From the NCBI GenBank assembly GCA_900547505.1, contig URGY01000105.1:1-6239 (forward strand): DNA of 6,239 nucleotides, given 5' to 3'. This document shows positions 1 to 5,267 of the stretch, piece after piece. Position 1 is the stretch's first letter. Every line of letters begins with the position of its first letter. The notes beneath the pieces are model-generated. The model had not been told where the DNA came from, did not search any database, and saw only the letters and a program-made list of their open reading frames with translations. The translations under genes and the position numbers were made by a program. The stretch is from an uncultured Collinsella sp. (GTDB lineage Bacteria; Actinomycetota; Coriobacteriia; Coriobacteriales; Coriobacteriaceae).

Positions 1-49
1 ACGAGATGCAGCGTAGTCTCGTGGGCTCGGAGATGTGTATAAGAGACAG
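1..49 (+). other. Illumina Nextera i7-side adapter (artefact)
   Basis: This is synthetic sequence, not genomic. Bases 1-7 (ACGAGAT) match the end of the P7 oligo, 8-15 (GCAGCGTA) are an 8-base index, 16-30 (GTCTCGTGGGCTCGG) are the Nextera read-2 sequence, and 31-49 (AGATGTGTATAAGAGACAG) are the 19-base Tn5 mosaic end. Translating through it adds false N-termini (MYKRQ in the rpoC frame, MCIRDR in another). Genuine DNA begins at base 50. Confidence 0.98.
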
Positions 50-1840
50 ACGCATGAGGGCGTCACCTACAACCTCATCATCCCCGGCACCACCGACCTC
101 AACACCGACCTCGTCGGCCGTTGCTTCATCGAGGACGTCGTGGCCCCCGATGGCACCGTGCTCTTTGAGCAGGACGGCTACATCGAGAAGGTCGCCGACA
201 TCCAGAAGATGGTCGATGCGGGCCTTAAGAAGGTCAAGCTTCGCGCGCTGCTCACCTGCCGCTCCAAGTACGGCGTGTGCCAGAAGTGCTACGGCTGGGA
301 TCTTTCCACCCGTCGTCCGGTCGCCATCGGTACCGCGGTCGGCATTATTGCCGCCCAGTCCATCGGCGAGCCCGGTACGCAGCTTACGATGCGTACCATT
401 CACTCCGGCGGCGTCGCTGGCGTCGACGATATTACGCAGGGTCTGCCTACGGTCAGCCGTATGTTCGATATCGTCGGCAACGTCAACGAGAAGATCCTGG
501 GTCGCGAGGCCGAGCTGGCTCCGTACTCCGGCCACCTCTCGATTAAGCCCGAGAAGTCCGAGTACGTGCTGACGCTCACCGACTCCGAGGATCACACCCG
601 TGTCCTCGACGAGCGCCGCGTCCCCGCTTCGGTGCGCTTTATGCCCGAGATCGAGGACGGCTGCGAGGTTCGCGCCGGCGACCAGATCACCAAGGGCTTC
701 GTCAACTTCCGCAACCTGCGCAAGCTGACCGACATCGAGTCGACGATGCACACCTTCGTCGAGAGCGTCAAGGACGTCTACACCAGCCAGGGCGTCGACC
801 TGAACGACAAGCACATCGAGGTGCTCGCACGTCAGATGCTGCGTCGCGTTCAGATCACCAACCCCGGTGACTCCAAGTACCTGCTTGGTCAGTACGTCGA
901 CCGCTACGAGTTCGCCGACGAGGTCGAGCGCGTTGCCCGTCTGGGCGGTCAGGCTCCTGTGGCCGAGCCCGTCATCCTGGGTACGCTCAAGGTCGCGTCC
1001 AACATCGACTCCTGGCTGTCGAGCGCTTCGTTCATCCGTACCGCTGGCGTCCTTACCGAGGCTGCCATCGAGGGCAAGGTCGACCACCTGCTCGACCTTA
1101 AGTCCAACGTCATCGTCGGTAAGAAGATCCCGGCCGGTACCGGCCTCAAGCCGTACGCCAACGCCAAGCTGACGTATCGCACGGCCGACGGCTATGTCGA
1201 CATCGACGGCCCGGCTTCGCCCAACGCCAAGTCGCTGCCCGAGTGGGCTCCTGTGGAGCTCAAGGACCTGGACGAGCAGCTCCCGCAGCAGCTCGACTGG
1301 GCCGGCTACGACGAGTTCGGTGGTGCTGACGGTTCGTTCACCCGCAACGGCCACACCATCTCCGCCGAGAAGGCTCGCCTGTACCTGTTCGACGACCTGG
1401 GCGTGTCGCAGCGCTGGACCAACAAGTTCAGCGAGGTCGGCATCGAGACGGTCGGAGACCTGGTCGGCAAGTCCGAGGAGGATCTGCTGCGCATCGATGG
1501 TATCGGTGCCAAGGCGATCGAGGAGCTCCGTGACGGCCTGGAGGCCCACGACCTGCTCTACATCCTCGAGAACAACGACGACGTTGCCGACGAGGAAGAC
1601 CTCTCGCAGCTGCTGCAGATGGTCTTTAGCCCCGACGGTCCGGACGATATCCTGCTGGGTACCTCCGCTCCGACGCATCACGCCGACGCCGACGAGGAGC
1701 TCCTGGGCGCCCCGATCGACGACAAGAAGGCTCCCGCCAACGGCGCGATCAACGAGGACATGGCTTCCCTCGACGAGCTGCTCAACCAGCTCGTGGACAC
1801 CGACGACGCCGAAGAGGCTAAGGACAACGACGAGGAGTAA
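50..1840 (+). CDS. rpoC: RNA polymerase beta' subunit, 3' part (5' end cut off by contig edge)
   Basis: These are the last 596 residues of beta', the clamp and catalytic subunit of RNA polymerase. The fragment opens at THEG, which in the family follows the first zinc-site Cys (CGTHEG), so that Cys is lost to truncation. The other three zinc Cys are present at fragment residues 70, 77 and 80 (codon of the first at 257). The bridge-helix/trigger-loop block follows ([15 protein letters not shown] then [10 protein letters not shown]), with the catalytic His kept and no SI3-type insert. Later conserved blocks are RQMLRRVQI and [13 protein letters not shown] (residue 360). The protein then continues for more than 200 residues where most family members end within a few dozen. 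This tail holds an alpha-CTD/helix-hairpin-helix-like domain (residues 450-503) and a very acidic end. Two usually conserved spots differ: MRTFH is MRTIH, and SFQETTRV is SFIRTAGV. The identity is certain; the role of the tail is unknown. Confidence 0.98.
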   Translation, partial: THEGVTYNLIIPGTTDLNTDLVGRCFIEDVVAPDGTVLFEQDGYIEKVADIQKMVDAGLKKVKLRALLTCRSKYGVCQKCYGWDLSTRRPVAIGTAVGIIAAQSIGEPGTQLTMRTIHSGGVAGVDDITQGLPTVSRMFDIVGNVNEKILGREAELAPYSGHLSIKPEKSEYVLTLTDSEDHTRVLDERRVPASVRFMPEIEDGCEVRAGDQITKGFVNFRNLRKLTDIESTMHTFVESVKDVYTSQGVDLNDKHIEVLARQMLRRVQITNPGDSKYLLGQYVDRYEFADEVERVARLGGQAPVAEPVILGTLKVASNIDSWLSSASFIRTAGVLTEAAIEGKVDHLLDLKSNVIVGKKIPAGTGLKPYANAKLTYRTADGYVDIDGPASPNAKSLPEWAPVELKDLDEQLPQQLDWAGYDEFGGADGSFTRNGHTISAEKARLYLFDDLGVSQRWTNKFSEVGIETVGDLVGKSEEDLLRIDGIGAKAIEELRDGLEAHDLLYILENNDDVADEEDLSQLLQMVFSPDGPDDILLGTSAPTHHADADEELLGAPIDDKKAPANGAINEDMASLDELLNQLVDTDDAEEAKDNDEE

Positions 1841-1866
1841 TTTCCAATTACGTTAACCGTCCTTCC

Positions 1867-1903
1867 AAAGACCCGTTTCCCAACAGGGAAGCGGGTCTTT
1901 TTT
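1867..1903 (+). terminator. Rho-independent terminator after rpoC
   Basis: A GC-rich hairpin lies 26 bases after the rpoC stop. AAGACCCG pairs with CGGGTCTT, a second stem TTCCC/GGGAA stacks inside around an AACA loop, and a run of six T (1898-1903) follows. It should end the rpoBC transcript and separate it from the sigma cassette and the str operon. Confidence 0.93.
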
Positions 1904-1908
1904 GGTGA

Positions 1909-2102
1909 GGAACGTTGCCCCGACGAGCACGTCGGATTCCCGGAACGGGCCGCCCGCTGTTTAAGTTTGTCGCGAGTTCCGCACGCAAAGGAAAGCACTT
2001 AATGTGCTTTCCGTCTTGCGCAGGACTGCAGAGCAGCAAGCTTAAACAGCGGGCGGCCCGTTCCGGGAATCCGCCCCCGCGCACAGAAGGGGATTCCTTT
2101 TG
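1909..2102. repeat. 194-base palindromic repeat, copy 1
   Basis: This is one of two copies of the same 194-base element; the other is at 3954-4147. The copies align without gaps at 171 of 194 positions by hand count. The element folds as one long nested hairpin. GGAA (from 1909) and CCCC (1918-1921) can pair with GGGG and TTCC near the right end. Then a 36-base arm at 1934-1969 pairs with 2037-2072 (35 Watson-Crick pairs plus one G-T). Inside are CGCAA/TTGCG and a perfect 9-base stem GGAAAGCAC/GTGCTTTCC around TTAAT (1990-2012). The middle (1961-2028) is identical in both copies, and most differences fall in the arms. TTTT follows the closing TTCC. I see no convincing gene here. It may be a foldback or MITE-like repeat, or a structured RNA. 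Confidence 0.93.
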
Positions 2103-2135
2103 CCAAAAAGGGACGGGTTTATTTTGGTAGGTTTT
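2103..2135 (+). repeat. Outer inverted repeat, right arm next to palindrome copy 1
   Basis: This 33-base stretch, beginning CCAAAAAGGGACGGG, matches the reverse complement of 3918-3950 at 29 of 33 positions. It lies directly against the right side of palindrome copy 1, while its partner lies against the left side of copy 2. The pair therefore brackets the sigma cassette in inverted orientation. The simplest reading is that a full-length palindrome has both outer arms and that each copy here has kept one. Confidence 0.85.
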
Positions 2136-2148
2136 TCCTGCTTGAATT

Positions 2149-2177
2149 TGAAACAATCCGTTCGATCAAAGCGTATC
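2149..2177 (+). promoter_or_regulatory. ECF-type promoter of the sigma/anti-sigma pair
   Basis: TGAAAC (2149-2154) and CGTATC (2172-2177) are separated by 17 bases. This fits the -35 AAC motif and -10 CGTA-type element known for ECF sigma factors such as Bacillus SigW. It lies about 50 bases before the sigma start codon, which predicts transcription starting near 2184 and a leader of about 40 bases. It implies the sigma factor transcribes its own operon. The match is seen directly; autoregulation is inferred. Confidence 0.7.
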
Positions 2178-2225
2178 TATGGTGAGGGCCTCAGCAAGAA
2201 ATATCAGCATCACCGGGAGGTGATT

Positions 2226-2744
2226 ATGGAAGAACAAGCTTTTAGACAGGCGGTTGAAGATCACAGGGATGTCGTGTTTCGAATCGCATTGACGTATCTG
2301 CGCGATCGTGCCGATGCCGACGATATTGCCCAAGACGTCTTTCTTAAGTTGCTTAAAAGCGATGGAAACTTTGAAAGTTGGGAACATCTTCGTCGATGGC
2401 TTATCCGGGTCACGATCAATGAATGCAAATCGCTCTTTCGAAAGCCATGGAGGCGTGTGGAGGATATTGAGAACCTGGCCGATTCGCTTTCGACGGCGCA
2501 GGAGGAGACCAAGGCGGTCCTGTCAGACGTTATGCGACTTCCGGAGCGATTCCGTGTTCCCATCGTGCTCTATTACTATCTGGGCTTTTCGACCTCAGAG
2601 ATTGCCGAGTTACTGCATGTGCCAGCCGCGACCGTTCGAACGCGTTTAGCTCGCGGTCGATCGAAGCTCAAATTCATCCTAGAGGAGGGCGACCGTGAAA
2701 TCCAATCAAATCAAGCAGGCCTTCGAGTCCGTCCAAGCCGATAG
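2226..2744 (+). CDS. ECF-type RNA polymerase sigma factor
   Basis: A 172-residue sigma70-family protein of the extracytoplasmic-function class, which directs RNA polymerase to a stress- or signal-specific promoter set. Region 2 covers about residues 5-75, with the core-binding segment DADDIAQDVFLKLL (30-43) and the -10 recognition helix around LRRWLIRVTINECKSLF. After a short linker, region 4 covers about 104-152 (LPERFRVPIVLYYYLGFS, then the helix-turn-helix SEIAELLHVPAATVRTRLARGRSKLK). No region 1.1 or 3 is present, and the length is typical for ECF factors. I chose ATG 2226 because GGGAGG at 2215-2220 sits five bases before it. An in-frame GTG at 2220 overlaps that ribosome site and longer starts run into the repeat. 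Residues 157-172 lie after region 4 and are encoded in the overlap with the next gene. Which ECF subgroup it belongs to and what it regulates are not readable here. Confidence 0.95.
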   Translation: MEEQAFRQAVEDHRDVVFRIALTYLRDRADADDIAQDVFLKLLKSDGNFESWEHLRRWLIRVTINECKSLFRKPWRRVEDIENLADSLSTAQEETKAVLSDVMRLPERFRVPIVLYYYLGFSTSEIAELLHVPAATVRTRLARGRSKLKFILEEGDREIQSNQAGLRVRPSR

Positions 2745-3771
2745 CGATCTTGCTGACCGTGTTCTTTATGCCGCTGCTGGTGAGCCGCTTCGCCGAAAGG
2801 GTCACGCGAAGCCTCTGTATGTTGCCGTGATCGGATGCCTTGCCGGAGTGCTGGCGACCGGAGGGGTCGCCTACGCCGTCGTCAATTCCAGTTATTTTGC
2901 CTCTGCCTGGGGAAACCATGGCAACGGAGAGTCCATTACCTGGACTCAAGGTTGCTCGTCGGGGACTAAATATACCTACACCAGAGAGTTTGGTGATGGT
3001 ATCGCGCCCCAAAGCTTGGAGGGTTCAGTACAGAAGGTCAATCTGTCCGTCGAGGGCAACGGCTATACACTCGACATTCATGATATGGCTATCGATAAAA
3101 ACGGTTGCGGTGCCGTGACGTTTACGTTGTCCAATCCAAATGGTGTTAACTACTACAAGCCGGCAGCAGAGACAGGCGAACTTGTTCTCTATGGTGAAGA
3201 AGAACAAGGCATCGGCACGCCCAGCATGAACTTCGGCGAGGAATGGGCTGATACACGCTGCACCATTGATAAGGACACATCAAGCGATACTGTCATTAAT
3301 GGCACGATGTACTTTGCTTCTATGGATCGCGAGCGAGGTTTTCAACATGCGGTCACCTGGAATATCTCGTGGACCGAGGGCGAAGGAGAGGATGCGAAGC
3401 CGTTCGAGGCATCGACGTCCGAGTTTAGCGTTGGAGCGTACGTCGATACTAAGGAACTCCGCTCCGATGACTCGCCTCTCGAGATCAGCCCGTTTTCCAT
3501 CCAGACGCACATCGATGATCTGGGCATTGACGCAGTCACGAAGAAGTTGACGGTTACCTACGAGGATGGATCGGAGCAGATTATCGAAGATGACGACGCA
3601 GGGGCGTTCAACTTATATTTTTCTTATACGCGCAATAGCGGAGAGAACATCTGGGTGCCAACGAAGTTGATTGATGTCGACCAAGTGGTCTCAGTAACGC
3701 TTGAGGGCACACGCTGCACTTCAACAGGGGGCGCCGAAACGTCGGAACCCTTTACCATCGTCTATTCGTAA
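2695..3771 (+). CDS. Membrane-anchored probable anti-sigma factor with extracytoplasmic domain
   Basis: A 358-residue single-pass membrane protein. Residues 1-40 are hydrophilic and probably cytoplasmic (AFESVQADSDLADRVLYAA, resembling the short N-termini of ECF partner proteins). Residues 41-63 form one hydrophobic helix (LYVAVIGCLAGVLATGGVAYAVV). About 295 residues follow outside, rich in beta-strand-like sequence, with four cysteines (87, 138, 189, 341) that could form disulfides. Its arrangement recalls the DUF4179-type proteins often found beside ECF sigma genes; that family name is from memory and tentative. The GTG start at 2695 has AGGAGG six bases upstream and overlaps the sigma gene by 50 bases, suggesting translational coupling. 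The likely job is to hold the sigma factor at the membrane until an outside signal releases it. The 40-residue cytoplasmic part is shorter than classical anti-sigma domains, so a sensor or regulon protein is the alternative. Confidence 0.8.
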   Translation: MKSNQIKQAFESVQADSDLADRVLYAAAGEPLRRKGHAKPLYVAVIGCLAGVLATGGVAYAVVNSSYFASAWGNHGNGESITWTQGCSSGTKYTYTREFGDGIAPQSLEGSVQKVNLSVEGNGYTLDIHDMAIDKNGCGAVTFTLSNPNGVNYYKPAAETGELVLYGEEEQGIGTPSMNFGEEWADTRCTIDKDTSSDTVINGTMYFASMDRERGFQHAVTWNISWTEGEGEDAKPFEASTSEFSVGAYVDTKELRSDDSPLEISPFSIQTHIDDLGIDAVTKKLTVTYEDGSEQIIEDDDAGAFNLYFSYTRNSGENIWVPTKLIDVDQVVSVTLEGTRCTSTGGAETSEPFTIVYS

Positions 3772-3777
3772 GATTTG

Positions 3778-3811
3778 GGGCCGCTTCCTACTAGGGGAGG
3801 CGGCCCATTTT
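3778..3811 (+). terminator. Rho-independent terminator of the sigma cassette
   Basis: Starting seven bases after the stop codon, GGGCCGC (3778-3784) pairs with GCGGCCC (3800-3806). The stem extends partly inward through TTCC/GGGGA around TACTA and is followed by ATTTT. It closes the two-gene transcript. Confidence 0.85.
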
Positions 3812-3917
3812 GCATTAAATGGACGGTTAGACCGAGCGATATACTTCCGAAGACGCCGCCGATTTCCATGCGACAGATGAGAGCAGATTAACGCTGGAGT
3901 GCGACGTTTCCCCAGAT
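3812..3917. other. Intergenic stretch with no recognisable feature
   Basis: About 105 bases lie between the cassette terminator and the outer inverted repeat. I find no ribosome site with a sensible reading frame, no RNA gene fold and no convincing promoter. Minus-strand reading frames run through it but continue into the repeat and resemble no protein I know. It could be eroded leftover sequence from an insertion. Confidence 0.5.
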
Positions 3918-3950
3918 AAAACCGACCATAATAAACCTGTCCCTATTTGG
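3918..3950 (-). repeat. Outer inverted repeat, left arm next to palindrome copy 2
   Basis: Read on the minus strand, this 33-base stretch begins CCAAATAGGGACAGG and matches 2103-2135 at 29 of 33 positions. It ends three bases before palindrome copy 2. Together with its partner it frames the sigma cassette with inverted ends, although it belongs more naturally to the palindromic element itself. Confidence 0.85.
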
Positions 3951-3953
3951 AAG

Positions 3954-4147
3954 GGAACGTTGCCCCAACGAGCACGCCGGATTCCCGGGCCGGGCGGCAC
4001 AGGGGTTAAGTTTGTCGCGAGTTCCGCACGCAAAGGAAAGCACTTAATGTGCTTTCCGTCTTGCGCAGGACTGTAGAGCAGCAAACTTAAAACCTGGGCC
4101 GCCCGGGCCGGGAATCAGCCCAAGCGCACAGGAGGGGATTCCTTTTG
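3954..4147. repeat. 194-base palindromic repeat, copy 2
   Basis: Same length and orientation as the copy at 1909-2102, with identical bases at 4006-4073 (the hairpin centre). The arms 3979-4014 and 4082-4117 form 31 of 36 Watson-Crick pairs despite many base differences from copy 1. Five pairs have changed on both sides while staying paired. Both ends are well conserved, starting GGAACGTTGCCCC and finishing GGGGATTCCTTTTG. It lies just upstream of the str-operon promoter. No protein is credible here. Confidence 0.93.
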
Positions 4148-4201
4148 TGTAGGGTTTGCGGAAATATGCCAATTTTGGGATACGCCCGGCGGCGTGGTCT
4201 G

Positions 4202-4230
4202 TTGACGACACAGCTATCGGCACGTATCCT
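4202..4230 (+). promoter_or_regulatory. Sigma70-type promoter of the str operon (rpsL-rpsG-fusA)
   Basis: TTGACG (4202-4207) and TATCCT (4225-4230) are spaced by exactly 17 bases, matching the vegetative -35/-10 pattern at five and four of six positions. It would start transcription near 4237. Since rpoC ends in a strong terminator and an unrelated cassette follows, the ribosomal genes need their own promoter, and this is the best candidate in the gap. Confidence 0.65.
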
Positions 4231-4236
4231 ATCGAA

Positions 4237-4323
4237 CTGCGTGTTTCGTAGGGGGATGCTGACCCCTCGATTCAAGCCGTTGCACTTTACAGAAAGCTGG
4301 AATCATTCGAGAAGGAGTACGCT
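4237..4323 (+). promoter_or_regulatory. rpsL 5' leader with small hairpin
   Basis: If transcription starts near 4237, the rpsL leader is about 87 bases. It contains a short stem, AGGGG (4250-4254) with CCCCT (4263-4267), and ends in the ribosome site AAGGAG (4312-4317). No known riboswitch or attenuator is recognisable, and a regulatory role is only possible. Confidence 0.35.
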
Positions 4324-4701
4324 TTGCCTACTATTAACCAGCTGGTTCGCCAGGGCCGTCGTTCCGTGCCCAAGAAGTCCAAGAACGCTGCCCTGCAGCA
4401 CAACTCCCAGAAGCGCGGCGTGTGCACCCGCGTCTTCACCACGAGCCCCAAGAAGCCGAACTCGGCTCTTCGCAAGGTTGCCCGTGTTCGCCTTGTCAAC
4501 GGCATCGAAGTTACTGCTTACATCCCGGGTGAGGGCCACAACCTGCAGGAGCACTCCATCGTGCTCGTCCGCGGCGGTCGTGTCCGTGACCTCCCTGGTG
4601 TCCGTTATCACGTCATCCGTGGCGCCTACGACGCTGCTCCGGTCCAGAACCGTATGCAGGCCCGTTCCAAGTACGGTGCTAAGCGCCCCAAGGCTAAATA
4701 A
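4324..4701 (+). CDS. rpsL: 30S ribosomal protein S12
   Basis: A complete 125-residue S12, a universal small-subunit protein at the decoding centre. Family hallmarks are the start PTINQLVR, the block QKRGVCTRV, the [10 protein letters not shown] loop (Lys43 kept), GHNLQEHS, and RDLPGVRYH with Asp89, the residue methylthiolated in E. coli. Numbering matches E. coli S12 without gaps through this part. Residue 88 is Arg (CGT), where E. coli, Bacillus and mycobacteria have Lys; Lys88-to-Arg is a known streptomycin-resistance change in those species. The start codon is TTG, fixed by the conserved N-terminus and by AAGGAG six bases upstream; no ATG or GTG in the right frame fits the family. It is the first gene of the str operon, with 73 bases to rpsG. 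Confidence 0.98.
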   Translation: MPTINQLVRQGRRSVPKKSKNAALQHNSQKRGVCTRVFTTSPKKPNSALRKVARVRLVNGIEVTAYIPGEGHNLQEHSIVLVRGGRVRDLPGVRYHVIRGAYDAAPVQNRMQARSKYGAKRPKAK

Positions 4702-4726
4702 GCCAGATAACGTTTTGATACTTTCG

Positions 4727-4752
4727 CCGTGTGCCGCCTAAGCGCCGCACGG
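4727..4752 (+). promoter_or_regulatory. Intercistronic hairpin between rpsL and rpsG
   Basis: CCGTGTG (4727-4733) pairs with CGCACGG (4746-4752), one pair being G-T. After a one-by-one mismatch, CGC pairs with GCG around a CTAA loop. It ends nine bases before the rpsG ribosome site AAGGAG (4762-4767) and has no T run, so it is not a terminator. In E. coli, S7 represses translation by binding the rpsL-rpsG gap. A similar role here is inference from position only. Confidence 0.45.
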
Positions 4753-4774
4753 TAGACACTTAAGGAGATTTCAC

Positions 4775-5248
4775 ATGCCGCGTCGTGCAGCAGCTAATCG
4801 TCGTGAGGTTCAGCCTGACGCCGTTTACAACAACCGCCTGGTGACTCAGCTCATCAACAAGGTCCTTCTTGACGGCAAGAAGGCCACCGCTGAGCGCATC
4901 GTTTACACCGCTTTCGAGATCGTTGCCGAGAAGTCCGAGGGTGGCGACGCTCTCGCTACCTTCAAGAAGGCTATGGACAACGTCAAGCCCACGCTCGAGG
5001 TTAAGCCCAAGCGTGTCGGTGGCGCTACCTATCAGGTCCCGATGGAGGTCAACTCCCGTCGTTCCACCGCCCTGGGTATCCGCTGGATCGTCAACTTCTC
5101 CCGCGCTCGCAAGGAGAAGACCATGGCCGAGCGTCTCGCCAACGAGATCCTCGACGCTTCCAACGGCCTGGGCGCTTCCGTCAAGAAGCGTGAGGACGTC
5201 TTCAAGATGGCCGAGGCCAACCGCGCGTTCTCTCACTATCGTTGGTAA
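4775..5248 (+). CDS. rpsG: 30S ribosomal protein S7
   Basis: A complete 157-residue S7, the protein that nucleates assembly of the 30S head and contacts the E-site tRNA and the 3' major domain of 16S rRNA. Hallmarks are MPRR at the start, [14 protein letters not shown] (31-44), [19 protein letters not shown] (71-89), LGIRWIV (100-106) and the C-terminus [22 protein letters not shown]. The length is normal for bacteria. ATG at 4775 has AAGGAG seven bases upstream. It is co-directional with rpsL and fusA, with only 19 bases before fusA, consistent with one operon. Confidence 0.98.
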   Translation: MPRRAAANRREVQPDAVYNNRLVTQLINKVLLDGKKATAERIVYTAFEIVAEKSEGGDALATFKKAMDNVKPTLEVKPKRVGGATYQVPMEVNSRRSTALGIRWIVNFSRARKEKTMAERLANEILDASNGLGASVKKREDVFKMAEANRAFSHYRW

Positions 5249-5267
5249 GTTAAGGTAAGGAACTAAC

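Noticed and set aside
6..572. Plus-strand frame of 188 codons starting in the adapter
   Set aside because: It begins in synthetic sequence and is a low-complexity shadow of rpoC in another frame.
1909..2102. Simple rho-independent terminator as the full explanation of the palindrome
   Set aside because: It does end in TTTT and might stop transcription, but a real terminator already lies at 1867-1903, and the size and conserved inner loop exceed what a terminator needs.
1915..2130. Plus-strand small frame in palindrome copy 1
   Set aside because: Not preserved as a protein in copy 2 and without a ribosome site; explained by the repeat.
1848..2156. Minus-strand frame over palindrome copy 1, with similar peptide to the frame at 3827-4084
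   Set aside because: The shared peptide arises only because both cross the repeat; the differences between copies follow stem pairing, not codons, and neither has a good ribosome site.
2100..2225. N-terminal extension of the sigma factor upstream of ATG 2226
   Set aside because: It would run through the outer repeat and the promoter, and the only strong ribosome site serves ATG 2226.
1909..4147. CRISPR array
   Set aside because: Only two long repeats 2 kb apart with genes between them; no short regular repeats, spacers or cas genes.
1909..4147. Classical composite transposon or insertion sequences
   Set aside because: The flanking repeats contain no transposase, no transposase is in the cassette, and I see no target-site duplication.
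4145..4741. Plus-strand 198-codon frame overlapping rpsL
   Set aside because: Out-of-frame shadow of rpsL with biased composition and no family resemblance.
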